This document shows, one piece after another, positions 1 through 9,200 of a stretch of 54,978 nt of DNA. The notes below the pieces were generated by a model that had not been told where the DNA came from, made no database searches, and worked only from the letters and a program-made list of their open reading frames with translations. The stretch is taken from positions 1 to 54,978 of the forward strand of contig NZ_QGKS01000256.1 of assembly GCF_003172935.1 (NCBI RefSeq). The letters run 5' to 3'. This DNA is from Micromonospora sicca. GTDB lineage: Bacteria > Actinomycetota > Actinomycetes > Mycobacteriales > Micromonosporaceae. Position 1 is the stretch's first letter; every line of letters begins with the position of its first letter. The position numbers and the translations under genes are program-made.

Positions 1-74
1 CCCCACTGCCGCGCCGACCCCCCGGGCCGCCCGGTGCCGGCCGACCACCCTTGACCGCTCGGGACGGGAAACGG

Positions 75-527
75 TCAGAGTGGCAGCTTCATCCCCTCGT
101 GGCTGGCCACGAAACCGAGGTTGCGGTAGAAGCGGTGCGCGTCCGCCCGGGTCTTGTCCGTGGTGAGCTGCACCAGCGCGCAGCCGCGCTGCCGGGCCTG
201 GTCGATGGCCCAGGTCATCATCTGCCGGCCGAGGCCCCGGCCGCGCAGGTCCGACCGCACCCGCACCGACTCGATCAGCGACCGTTCCGCGCCGTGCCGG
301 CCCAGCCCCGGGATGTACGTGATCTGCATGCAGCCGAGCAGTTCGCCGCCGGCGTCCGCGACGACCAGGTGGTTGCGCGGGTCGGCGTCGATCTCGGCGA
401 ACGCCTTCTCGTACGCGTCGTCGACCTCGGTGAAGTCGCGGGCCTTGCCCAGCACGTCGTCGGCGAGCAGGGCGATGACGGCGGGCAGGTCGGCCCGGAC
501 GGCGTCCCGGAAGATCACGTCGGTCAT
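75..527 (-). CDS. GNAT family N-acetyltransferase
   Basis: A single GNAT acetyltransferase domain of 150 residues, expected to move an acetyl group from acetyl-CoA to an unidentified amine. The acetyl-CoA pyrophosphate loop is visible as VRSDLRGRGLGRQMM (R/Q-x-x-G-x-G/A type) at about residues 95-110, followed by the C-terminal motif DKTRADAHRFYRNLGF. The open frame continues upstream without a stop, but that part is compositionally antisense to the K+ channel gene. The ATG at 527, giving MTDVIFRDAVRADLPAV, is where GNAT homology begins, so I take it as the start. It is transcribed divergently from the channel gene, whose start lies 73 bases away. The substrate cannot be inferred. Confidence 0.88.
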   Translation of the reverse strand: MTDVIFRDAVRADLPAVIALLADDVLGKARDFTEVDDAYEKAFAEIDADPRNHLVVADAGGELLGCMQITYIPGLGRHGAERSLIESVRVRSDLRGRGLGRQMMTWAIDQARQRGCALVQLTTDKTRADAHRFYRNLGFVASHEGMKLPL

Positions 528-599
528 GCCGGCAGCCTGGCACAGCGACGCCGGCCGATGTGCGGGCGTGGGTTGCCGGCACCGGGCAGCATGTGCGCC

Positions 600-1112
600 A
601 TGAAGCTCCTGCTGCTGCCGTTCCGGTGGATCTACCGAGGTCTCGTCTGGTTCGCCAACTCGCCGCGGACGCTGATCATGTCGTACCTGCTGATGATCGT
701 GGTGGCAGGGGTGCTCTACAGCCACGCGGAGCGCAAGAGCGCCGCCGACTCGGTGTGGTGGGCGGTGGTCACCGCCTCCACCGTCGGGTACGGCGACATC
801 TCGCCCAGCACCACCGAGGGGCGAGTCCTCGCCGCGCTGCTCATCTCCACCATGGTGCTGCTGGTCATCCCACTGATCACCGCGCACTTCGCCAGCCGGC
901 TGATCGTCGACGACGACGCCTTCGAACACGACGAGCAGGAGGAGCTCAAGGCCGACGTGCGCCGGATGCGCGCGCTGCTGGAGGAGCTGGCCACCCGGCA
1001 GGGCATCGAGGTGCCCGAGCCGGAGCGCCGCGAGCCGCTCAACGCGCCGGGCAGCGCAGCCCCTCTCTGGGAACGGTCAGCGAGATCAGGTAGGCGTCGA
1101 CGGCGGTGGTGA
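600..1112 (+). CDS. Two-transmembrane potassium channel (Ion_trans_2)
   Basis: A small ion channel subunit of 170 residues. The first membrane helix is at about residues 24-42, then comes a pore loop with the K+ selectivity filter TVGYG at residues 61-65, then a second helix at about 77-97 (rich in LLISTMVLLVIPLI). An acidic, coiled-coil-like cytoplasmic tail follows (EHDEQEELKADVRRMRALLEEL), which probably helps tetramerisation. No RCK/TrkA-N nucleotide-binding domain is attached. The ATG at 600 was chosen; an ATG at 591 would add three residues. The 3' end overlaps the convergent hydrolase gene by 74 bases, and the last ~25 residues (Arg-rich) lie in that overlap, so they may reflect loss of an earlier stop. 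Confidence 0.85.
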   Translation: MKLLLLPFRWIYRGLVWFANSPRTLIMSYLLMIVVAGVLYSHAERKSAADSVWWAVVTASTVGYGDISPSTTEGRVLAALLISTMVLLVIPLITAHFASRLIVDDDAFEHDEQEELKADVRRMRALLEELATRQGIEVPEPERREPLNAPGSAAPLWERSARSGRRRRRW

Positions 1113-2628
1113 CGCAGGCGGTCTGCGGGTACGCGGTGTGCCCCTCACCCTCCCAGGTCAGCACCCGGCCGACGCCGAGCATCGAGGCCAGCGCGGCGGT
1201 CTGCTCGTACGGGGTGGCCGGGTCGCCGGTGGTCCCGACCACCACGATCGGCGGCGCCCCCACGGCCTTGCCGGTCGGGTACGGGTCCCGCTGGCCGGGC
1301 CACTCCACGCAGCCCAGCATGCCCACGGCCAGCGCCGGACCGAAGAGCGGGTACTTCTGCCGCCACTGCGACTGCAGCTGGCGGATCTGCTCCCGGCTGG
1401 GCTTCTCGGTCTCGTCGGCGCAGTTCACCGCCAGATTGGCGTCGAAGAGGTTGGAATAGTGCCCGTCGTCCTCGCGGCCCGCGTACGCGTCGGCGAGCTT
1501 GAACACCCCGGCCGGGTCGCCGGCCTGGAGCTGGTCGATCGCCCGGGCCAGCTCCTGCCACCCCGACTCGGTGTAGAGCGAGGAGATGACCGCGTAGAAG
1601 ACCCAGCCCGCGGTGGCCTCCCGCCCGTCGGTGCCGCGGACCGGGGAGACCTTCGCCTTGTCGATGGCGGCGGTGACCGCGCCCCGGGCGTCCGGGGCGA
1701 TCGGGCAGCGGCCGGCGTTCGCGGCGCACCACCGGTTGAAGTTGCCGAACGCCCGCTCGAAGCCCTTCGCCTGGCTCTCCGACCCGGCGATCAGCTTCTG
1801 CTGCGGGTCCACCGCGCCGTCGAGCACCAGGGCCCGCACCCGGTCCGGGTAGAGCTGGGCGTAGGTCGCGCCGAGCAGCGTCCCGTACGAGTAGCCGAGG
1901 TAGGTGAGCTTCTCGTCGCCGACCGCCGCGCGGACCGCGTCCATGTCCCGCGCGGCCTGCTCGGTGCCGTAGAGCGGGAGCTGGTCGCCGTACCGGTCGC
2001 CGCAGCGCTGCCCGATCCGCTTGTTGAGGTCGACGAAGCCGTCGAACGCCGCCTGGCTTTGCGGGTCGGGGTCGTAGCCGAAGCTGGCGTCCAGGTCGGC
2101 GTCGGGGATGCACTTGACCGGGCTGGACCGCGCCACCCCGCGCGGGTCGAAGCCGACGATGTCGAAGCGGTCGGTCACCGCGGCCGGCAGCCCGCCGAAC
2201 GCCGAGCCGAAGGAGAGGTAGACCGCGGTGTCCACGCCGGACGCGCCGGGGCCGCCCGGATTGACCACCAGCGACCCGATCCGGTCGTGCTGCTTGTTCG
2301 ACCGGATCCGCAGCAGGGCGATCTCGAAGTTCTCCCCGGTGCCCGGCCCGACGGTCGCGCCGGTCGGGGCGCCGCTGCCCCAGTTGCGCGGCACCAGGAC
2401 CCGCGCGCACTCGTAACGCATGCCCGAGGCGCCCCGGCCGACCAGCTCGTCCGGCACCTCCGGGCAGGCCCGCCAGGTCGCCGCGCTGCCCGGGGCGGCC
2501 GCTTCGCCCTGACTCTCGGTCCGCGGGGCGAACGCCGGCAGCGTGCAGCCGGCGGTGACCACCACCGCCGCGGCGAACCCGCCCAGGGCGAGCCGGGCGC
2601 GGCGGATCCGGTCGGAGTAGCGGGTCAC
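1039..2628 (-). CDS. Secreted alpha/beta hydrolase, tripeptidyl-aminopeptidase (TAP)-like lipoprotein
   Basis: A 529-residue secreted serine hydrolase of the TAP/SlpD family, which removes tripeptides from extracellular proteins. The N-terminus has Arg residues, a hydrophobic stretch and a lipobox ending in VVVTAGC (Cys28), so the protein is probably lipid-anchored outside the membrane. The oxyanion region is VVNPGGPGASG; the nucleophile elbow is GYSYG (Ser247); the C-terminal TAP-like domain carries VVGTTGDPATPYE and the His-containing GEGHTAYPQ. The GTG at 2628 is preferred over the ATG at 2682 because GGAAGG lies 7 bases upstream and because it puts the signal sequence at the very N-terminus. 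The longer start would overlap the ligase gene. Confidence 0.9.
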   Translation of the reverse strand: MTRYSDRIRRARLALGGFAAAVVVTAGCTLPAFAPRTESQGEAAAPGSAATWRACPEVPDELVGRGASGMRYECARVLVPRNWGSGAPTGATVGPGTGENFEIALLRIRSNKQHDRIGSLVVNPGGPGASGVDTAVYLSFGSAFGGLPAAVTDRFDIVGFDPRGVARSSPVKCIPDADLDASFGYDPDPQSQAAFDGFVDLNKRIGQRCGDRYGDQLPLYGTEQAARDMDAVRAAVGDEKLTYLGYSYGTLLGATYAQLYPDRVRALVLDGAVDPQQKLIAGSESQAKGFERAFGNFNRWCAANAGRCPIAPDARGAVTAAIDKAKVSPVRGTDGREATAGWVFYAVISSLYTESGWQELARAIDQLQAGDPAGVFKLADAYAGREDDGHYSNLFDANLAVNCADETEKPSREQIRQLQSQWRQKYPLFGPALAVGMLGCVEWPGQRDPYPTGKAVGAPPIVVVGTTGDPATPYEQTAALASMLGVGRVLTWEGEGHTAYPQTACVTTAVDAYLISLTVPREGLRCPAR

Positions 2629-2662
2629 GTGGGAGCCTTCCGTGATCGGGTCGACGGCCAGG

Positions 2663-3775
2663 CTACGCCGGGCCCGAGGCACTGCCGACGGTCGCCGCCG
2701 GGTCCCCGCGCAGCACCTGGTCCACGTCGTAGCGGACCGGGCGCTCCAGCTGGTCGTAGCGGCAGGAGCGGGGATCGCGGTCGGGCCGCCAGCGGACGAA
2801 CTGGGCGGTGTGCCGCAGCCGGTCGCCCTCCATCGCGTCGTAGCCGACCTCGACCACCAGCTCCGGGCGCAGCGGCTCCCACTCGAGGTTCTTCGTGCCG
2901 GTCCACCGGCTCACCCCTCCGGGAATGCGCTGGCCCCGCTCGTGGTCGCCGTGCACCCACGGGTGGTCGCCGGCCACGTCCCGGTACGGCTCCAGCTCGG
3001 TCAGCAGCTCCTTGCGGCGGGCCGCGGTGAACGAGGAGCTGACCCCGATGTGGTGCAGCACCCCCGCGTCGTCGTAGAGGCCGAGCAGCAGCGAACCGAC
3101 CACCGGACCGGACTTGTGCCAGCGGAAGCCAGCCACCACCGCGTCCGCGGTGCGGGCGTGCTTGACCTTGAACATCAGCCGCTTGCCCGGCTCGTACGGC
3201 AGGTCGGCCGGCTTGACGATCAGGCCGTCCAGCCCGGCGCCCTCGAAGACGTCGAACCAGCGGCGGGCGGTCTCGGGGTCGGTGGTCACCTGGGTGACGT
3301 GCACCGGCGGGTGGACCTTGGCCAGCGCCTGCTCCAGCCGGGCCCGGCGGTGCGGGTAGGGCTGGTCGAGCAGGGCCTCGTCGTCGATGGCCAGCAGGTC
3401 GAAGGCGACGAAGTCGGCCGGGGTGGTCTCGGCGAGCAGCTTGACCCGGGAGGCCGCCGGATGGATGCGCTGGGCGAGCAGCTCGAAGTCGAGCCGGGGC
3501 TGGCCGCCCGGGCCGTCCCGGCGGATCACGATCAGCTCGCCGTCGACCGCGCACCGCTCCGGCAGCTGCGCCCGCGCCTGCTCGACCACCTCGGGGAAGT
3601 AGCGGGTCATCGTCTTGCCACCGCGGCTGGCCAGCTCGACGGAGTCACCGTCCCGGAAGATGATGCAGCGGAACCCGTCCCACTTCGGCTCGTACGTCAT
3701 GCCGGGGGCGGTGGGGAGTTGGGGCACGCTCTTGGCCAGCATCGGCTCGACCGGGGGATTGATCGGCAGGTCCAC
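2663..3775 (-). CDS. ligC: ATP-dependent DNA ligase, LigC type
   Basis: A 370-residue ATP-dependent DNA ligase without fused polymerase or nuclease domains, the LigC type known from mycobacteria, where it supports non-replicative repair. The nucleotidyltransferase motif I is EPKWDGFR with the lysine to be adenylated at residue 31. Later motifs include AVDGELIV (motif III area) and GLDGLIVKPADLPYEPGKRLMFKVK (motifs IV and V). A C-terminal OB-fold region ends the protein. It is transcribed in the same direction as the downstream TAP-like hydrolase and only 34 bases from that gene's start; the two functions look unrelated. No Ku gene is visible in the window. The ligC name is by architecture only. 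Confidence 0.9.
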   Translation of the reverse strand: MDLPINPPVEPMLAKSVPQLPTAPGMTYEPKWDGFRCIIFRDGDSVELASRGGKTMTRYFPEVVEQARAQLPERCAVDGELIVIRRDGPGGQPRLDFELLAQRIHPAASRVKLLAETTPADFVAFDLLAIDDEALLDQPYPHRRARLEQALAKVHPPVHVTQVTTDPETARRWFDVFEGAGLDGLIVKPADLPYEPGKRLMFKVKHARTADAVVAGFRWHKSGPVVGSLLLGLYDDAGVLHHIGVSSSFTAARRKELLTELEPYRDVAGDHPWVHGDHERGQRIPGGVSRWTGTKNLEWEPLRPELVVEVGYDAMEGDRLRHTAQFVRWRPDRDPRSCRYDQLERPVRYDVDQVLRGDPAATVGSASGPA

Positions 3776-3910
3776 GGCGACCAGTCAATCAGACAGGGCC
3801 GACAGCCGTGAGGCAGATCACCGCCGGTGCGGGGCGGCGTGTCCCCGCTCGGGCCCGTTCGTCATCGGCGTGCGGATGATGAAACCGCAGGTCAGAGCTA
3901 GTTTCGCCGG

Positions 3911-4123
3911 GTGCGGGAGTGGGTGTGCGGCTGTTGCGGGCGCTGGCGGGTCAGCGTGGAGCTGATCCGGGGGCGGTACCGCTACCGGTTGGCGCACCGC
4001 TACCGGCCGGAGTTCGGCGGCGGCGTGAACGTCGTCGGCGAGGTCTCCTCGGTCGCCGAGCTGGAGGAGTTGCTGCGCCGGCACGCCCCGGTCGGCCTGG
4101 CCGACCTGCGCGAGGCCGCCTGA
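3911..4123 (+). CDS. Small hypothetical protein with CxxC motif
   Basis: A 70-residue protein starting at GTG 3911. The N-terminus holds WVCGCCGRW, a cluster of three cysteines, followed by a basic aromatic stretch (RGRYRYRLAHRYRP) and an acidic C-terminal helix (SVAELEELLRRHAP). The codon positions have the expected GC-rich third position, supporting it as real. The cysteines could bind metal, but only one CxxC-type cluster is present, so a full zinc ribbon is not shown. It stands alone between the ligase and a GNAT gene on the opposite strand. Function unknown. Confidence 0.6.
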   Translation: MREWVCGCCGRWRVSVELIRGRYRYRLAHRYRPEFGGGVNVVGEVSSVAELEELLRRHAPVGLADLREAA

Positions 4124-4174
4124 GCCCCGGCGCCCGGCGACCCCCGCCGCCGGCAGCCGGCGGAGCCGACCGGC

Positions 4175-4669
4175 TCAGCGGTCGCTGCGCGCGGGGCTGA
4201 CCAACGCCTTCTCCAGCACGGCCAGCCGGATGCCGTGCGGGTCCGGCCGGTGCGCCACGATCCGGTAGCCGTGCCGGTCGTACAGCCGCAGGTTCTCCGC
4301 GCTGTCCGCGCCGGTGAACAGGGCGCACCGGTCCGCCCGCCCCGCGCAGGCCGTCTCGATCGCGGCGAGCAGCCGGCCGCCCACGCCCCGGCCGTGCTGG
4401 TCCGGGGCCACCGAGAGCCGGCCGACGTGCGCGGTGCCGCGGTCGAACTCGGCCCGCACCGAGCCGACCAGCCGGTGGCCGGCCCGGGCGACCAGCACCG
4501 TCGCGGCGCCGGCCAGCACGGCGCGCACCTCGTCGAGGGTCTCGGTCAGCGGCGGGAGGAACGGGTCGCCGTAACGCTGCGCCTCCACCAGGTACGCGGC
4601 GCGCTGCACGGTGAGGATCTCGCCGGCGTCCGCGACGCCGGCCGGGGCGATGGTCACCTGCTCGGTCAC
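4175..4669 (-). CDS. GNAT family N-acetyltransferase
   Basis: A 164-residue GNAT protein starting at GTG 4669 (VTEQVTIAPAG). The acetyl-CoA binding signature VAPDQHGRGVGGRLLAAIE is at about residues 85-103 and the C-terminal motif SAENLRLYDRHGYR follows. The tail VSPARSDR is poorly conserved in character. It is divergent from the DUF1990 gene at 4753, with 83 bases between the starts. Substrate not predictable. Confidence 0.87.
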   Translation of the reverse strand: MTEQVTIAPAGVADAGEILTVQRAAYLVEAQRYGDPFLPPLTETLDEVRAVLAGAATVLVARAGHRLVGSVRAEFDRGTAHVGRLSVAPDQHGRGVGGRLLAAIETACAGRADRCALFTGADSAENLRLYDRHGYRIVAHRPDPHGIRLAVLEKALVSPARSDR

Positions 4670-4752
4670 CCACCCAGCCCACCACAGCCGCCCGCGACCG
4701 CGCCGGCTGGCCCACCCGCGCCGGTCGTACGCTGTCGGCGTCCGACTCGACG

Positions 4753-5271
4753 ATGGGGGTGCGTACCGTGCCGGAGCTGACCTACCCGGACGTGGGCGCC
4801 ACCCGCGAGGGTCCGCTGCCGCCCGGCTGGCGGCATGTCCGGCACCGGGTCCGGCTGCCCGCGGAATCGTTCACCGCCGCCGGCGCGGCCGTCCTCGGCT
4901 GGCGGCTGCACCGGGCGGCCGGCATCCGGATCGAGGCGGACGCGCCGCGGGCCGCCCCCGGGGTCCGGGTCGTCTCCCGCCTGGGCGTCGGGCCGCTGCG
5001 GCTCGCCGCGCCGTGCGCGGTGGTCTGGGCCGTCGACGACGAGCGGCGGGCCGGCTTCGGGTACGGCACGCTGGCCGGGCACCCGGCGCGCGGTGAGGAG
5101 GCCTTCGTGGTCACCCGGGACTCCTCCGGCGCGGTCTGGTTCGAGGTACGCGCCTTCAGCCGTCCGGACCGGTGGATCATGCGCGCCGCCGGGCCGCTCG
5201 GCCGGGCCTTCCAGCGCGGGTACGCCTGGTGGCTGGGCCGCACCCTGCGCCGTCTCTGCGCCGACGGCTGA
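4753..5271 (+). CDS. DUF1990 family protein
   Basis: A 172-residue protein matching the DUF1990 family in sequence feel. Characteristic segments are LTYPDVGATREGPLPPGW near the N-terminus, the central LAAPCAVVWAVDDERRAGFGYGTLAGHP, and the C-terminal EEAFVVTRDSSGAVWFEVRAFSRP. The family is widespread in actinobacteria and has no established function. Two starts are possible: ATG 4753 and an in-frame GTG at 4768 (VPELTYP); the homologous region begins only after the second. The gene converges on the glycosylase gene; a short G/C-rich inverted repeat (CCCCC-aggg-GGGGG) lies between the two stop codons and could end transcription from both sides. Confidence 0.8.
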   Translation: MGVRTVPELTYPDVGATREGPLPPGWRHVRHRVRLPAESFTAAGAAVLGWRLHRAAGIRIEADAPRAAPGVRVVSRLGVGPLRLAAPCAVVWAVDDERRAGFGYGTLAGHPARGEEAFVVTRDSSGAVWFEVRAFSRPDRWIMRAAGPLGRAFQRGYAWWLGRTLRRLCADG

Positions 5272-5291
5272 CGCCGCCCCCAGGGCGGGGG

Positions 5292-6206
5292 TCAGAAGCG
5301 GGCGAAGGAGCGGATCGGGGCGCGCGGGCCGTAGCGCGGGGCGTGCACGCCGTTTGCCTCCAGCAGCAGGCAGACCCGCCCCCGATGGCCGCGGAACGGC
5401 TCCAGCAGCGCCAGCATCCGGGCGTCGTCCCCGCGCGGCTCGCCCGCGAGGGCCCAGGCCACCGTGTTCGGGATGTGGTAGTCGCCGACGCTGACCGCGT
5501 CCGGGTCGCCGTACGCGATCCGCACCACCTCGGCGGCGGTCCACGGGCCGATGCCGGGGATCGCGGTCAGCCGGCGGGTGGCCTCCTCGGCGTCCGCGCA
5601 GCGCTCCAGCCGGTCGGCGGCGGCGGCCGCGCGGCGCAGCGTCTCGGCCCGCCGCTGTTCCACCCCGAACGGGTGGAAGACCCAGTACAGGGTGGCGGCC
5701 ACCGCGGCCGGCTCCGGGGGCAGCAGCAGCGGTTGCAGGGGCCCCGGCGCCGGCTCGCGGAAGTGCCGCACGGTGGCCGCGTACGCCCGGTAGGCCTCCT
5801 TGCCGGTGACCTTCTGCTCGAAGACGGCCCGCAGCAGCCGGGGGAAGACCTGGCCGGTGGCGGGCATCCGCAGCCCGCCGTGCTGGGCGGCGAGCCGGGC
5901 CACCACCGGGTGCGCGGCGGCGAGGTCGGCGAAGCCGGTGAGGTCGTCGCGGAGTCCGGCCACCGCGTCCGCCCGGTCGACCACCCAGCCGGCGCCCGGT
6001 CCGTACCCCTCGGCGACCAGCTCGCCGGCGGTCGGCCGCAGCGTGAGGGTGGCCGGTCCGTCCGGGGTGCGGGTGGCCCACCAGAAGGTGCCGGCGGCGA
6101 TCCGGGCGCACGGGTCGTACGGGCTGAAGGTGAGCGCCCGCACCGAGGCGGTCAGTCGGTAGCCGGCCGGCGGGTGCAGCGTCCGGCTCGCGGCGGGGAG
6201 GGTCAC
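5292..6206 (-). CDS. DNA-3-methyladenine glycosylase-like protein (HhH-GPD, AlkA type)
   Basis: A base-excision DNA glycosylase of the AlkA/HhH-GPD superfamily. The helix-hairpin-helix and catalytic loop are visible as TAIPGIGPWTAAEVVRIAYGDPDAVSVGDYH, with the Asp of SVGD in the place of the catalytic aspartate. Upstream is a domain with FEQKVTGKEAYRAYAATVRHF, typical of this family before the HhH. The frame extends to 6233, but the GTG at 6206 (VTLPAASRTLHPPAGY) is where family-like sequence starts; this choice is uncertain. It would remove alkylated purines. It lies between convergent DUF1990 and the TagF-like gene on the same strand, with 52 bases separating it from that gene's stop. Confidence 0.83.
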   Translation of the reverse strand: MTLPAASRTLHPPAGYRLTASVRALTFSPYDPCARIAAGTFWWATRTPDGPATLTLRPTAGELVAEGYGPGAGWVVDRADAVAGLRDDLTGFADLAAAHPVVARLAAQHGGLRMPATGQVFPRLLRAVFEQKVTGKEAYRAYAATVRHFREPAPGPLQPLLLPPEPAAVAATLYWVFHPFGVEQRRAETLRRAAAAADRLERCADAEEATRRLTAIPGIGPWTAAEVVRIAYGDPDAVSVGDYHIPNTVAWALAGEPRGDDARMLALLEPFRGHRGRVCLLLEANGVHAPRYGPRAPIRSFARF

Positions 6207-6258
6207 CCCGCCACTCTGCCACGCCGGGTGCACCGCCGGATTCCGGCCCGATGGGCGG

Positions 6259-9200
6259 TCAGTTCAGGAGTCGTTCGATGACCCGGGAGGTCGCCTTTCC
6301 GTCGTCGAGGTCGCAGAAGCGGCGGACGAAGGCCCCGTAGCGCTCCCGGTACCGGTACTCCTCGAACTGGGTGAACCGGACCGCGTCAATCACCTCTGCC
6401 GAGGTGGCGAGGAGCGGTCCGGGGGCTTCCGCCTCGAAGTCGAAGTAGAAGCCGCGTAGCCGGTCCCGATAATGCTCGAGGTCGTACGTGAAGAACAGCA
6501 TCGGCCGCCCGGTGTTGGCGAAGTCGAACATCAACGACGAGTAGTCGGTGATGAGGATGTCGGCCAGGGCGAGCAGGTCGGCAACGTCTGGGTACCGGGA
6601 CACGTCCCACACGAACCCGTCACCGACGTTCGGGATCTCGTCGACCACGTTGGGGTGCCGGCGGATGAGCAGGACGTGATCGTCCCCCAGCTTCCGGCGC
6701 GCGTCCTCGAGGTCGAGATGGAGGCTGAGCTTGTAGCGACCCATTCCGTGGAACTCGTCGTCGCGCCAGGTGGGTGCGTAGAGCACTACCTTCTTGCCGG
6801 CCGGCAGCCCGAGGCGCTGCCGCACCTTCTCCGCCACCGCTTCCCGGGACAGGTAGAGCACGTCGTTACGTGGGTAGCCGGCCTCGAGGATCTCACCCTG
6901 GTAGCGGAACGCCCGGCTGAGGATGGGCGTGCTGAACCGATTGGGCGAGACGAGGAAGCTCCAGTGCGGCACCTCCTTCTCCACCCGGCTCAGGTAGCTG
7001 CGGTCCGCGTGCCGGACCTCCGTGACGTCGAAACCGATCCGCTTCAACGGCGTTCCGTGCCACAACTGCGCCACGGTCTGTCCGGGTGCCCGCTGGAACC
7101 AGTCGGGCAGGTGAGTGTTGGTGACGATGTAGCGGCAGGACGCCAGCGCCTCATACCACTCGGTCCCGCCGTGGCGAACGGCGCGGGCCGTCGGGGGAAG
7201 GCTGACCTGGCCATCCCGGACCACCCAGAGATGCTCTGCCGGGCCCACGCCACGCGCGATCATCTCCTCGTGCACCGCACGGGGGCTGTCGGAGTACTGG
7301 CGCCCGCTGAAGCTGTCGAAGAGGACCGCGTCGCGGCGGGGACGGGAGCGCATGGCGCGGTACCGTTCGCGGAGCCGCTTGCGGTAGAAGGCGCCCTGCT
7401 CGTCGGGCCGCAACATGGAGCCGGCGTTCAGCGCGGCGCTCTCGGCTCCGGTGCCTTCGAGCGCGAAGGCACGACCGTGGATCTCGGTCTTCGCCGGCAG
7501 TTGCCGCAGCACCGCCTCGGCGAAGGTCAGGTTCGTGAGTGCGAGTGATCCGTCCGATCCGACCTCGCACAGCGCGTCCCAGACGCCCGGCCGAAGCTCG
7601 ACGGTGCCGCCGAACAACTCCAGCGACCTCGGCGCGAGAACCGCCCGCCAGGTGTCCCCCTCCGTGGTCACCGCGATTGACCTGCGCTCGCCGGCGCCCC
7701 GCAGTCGAAGCGTGATCCGCGGCTCGCCCAGCCGTCCGTCGTGGTCGCCCCGCAGGAGGAGCAGACCGTCATCGGTCCACCTCGCCTCGGTGACGATCGG
7801 AGCGGCTGAGCGGGCGCACAGCCACACGTACCCGGCACCGCTGGACCGGATGTAGACGTCCCGTCCGCGGTAGCGGTTCCGTGCCTGGGTCAGGTTCTCG
7901 TCCGCGATGAGGTGCACGACCTTCTTGCCGCCGCTGTAGAGCGCGATCTCGATCCGCCAGCGGTCCATCGCCGCACCCGGCGGCGGTGCCCAGGCCCGCG
8001 TCGTCGGATCGGGAAAGAGGATGGCCAGGGGTACGACCGCCCGGAAGGACGTCCACGAGCCGGACTGTTCCCCGAAGGTCGCCGGCACCCAGTGCTCGGG
8101 CACCCCGGGTGCCCGGCTCAGGCGTATCCGACCCGCGACGGGTGACGGACCGTTGATTTCACCCCTGATCTCCAAGGTCTCGTCGGTCATGACGCAGTTG
8201 GTGACCCGCGCCCGCACCGTCTCGACCCGCAAAGAGACTTCCTGGCTGCGGGCCACCGGGACGATTCGGACGCCGTCGTCGACGTACCGCGGCGGAAACG
8301 AGACGGAGTTGGGATCGACGCCCAGTTTGACCAGGCTCTTCCGCGGGCCGGTACGGCCGACGACACCCACCGCCAGTCGCCACACGCCCTCGACCCATTT
8401 GCCGTCCTTCTTCAGGGCCGCCGGGTCCAGCACGGTCTCGAAACCGGACCATTCGTAGCTGCAGTCGCCCTGCTTGGACTCGGTTGTCGCATCGGGACAC
8501 CGGCGCGGGCGCACCGGAAGCATGATGGCGCGGCGGGTCTTCTTCTCTCGCAGCCAGAGCAGCCGGACGGAACTCCACGGATGCGCCGAGGGGACGCCGT
8601 CCACGAAGGCATGGCCCCGGAGCACGATCCCGCCGTCCCGCCAGGAAATGTCGTGGACCTTGCTCTGCACCGGTGGATCGCCCAGCCGGTACAGCTCCCG
8701 GGGCACGCCCGCCTCGGGGTCGTCGAGCAGGGGCAGTGCCGCGTAGCGGCGCAGTCCCCGCATCGTCGTCGGCACCGGCATACCGCCGCGCGTGGCGAGC
8801 GCCACCTCGATCAGCTCCCGCGTCCTGCGCTGCCGCCCCAGATGCCACTGCACCCGGTACTTCGCCGGCAGGTCCGCCAACACCCGGGGGTCGACACGGT
8901 CGAGAAAGTCGTTCGCGCGGTCGAGGAACGCCGCCCGGAAGTCGTCATCCGCATCGGGAAGCGCGCGCAGGACCAGGGCGAGGTCGTCGACCAGCGCGTT
9001 GGCGTCATAGGCCCGTTTCAGGCCCTGCTGACGGTGTTCGGCCAGGAACCGGCTCACCCGGTCGACGGCCGTCAGCCGGTCGGAGACCGTCGCCCAGTCC
9101 GTCGTCCGCTGCGTGATCGAGGCTTCCCCCGTTTCCCGTCGGCGCCAGTAGTAGACAGGGACGTTGAGCACGTCGACCGTCGTCGCCATGGCGTGCGCCA

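Noticed and set aside
1..74. Possible gene end at the left edge
   Set aside because: The first 74 bases show no recognisable coding part; nothing can be claimed.
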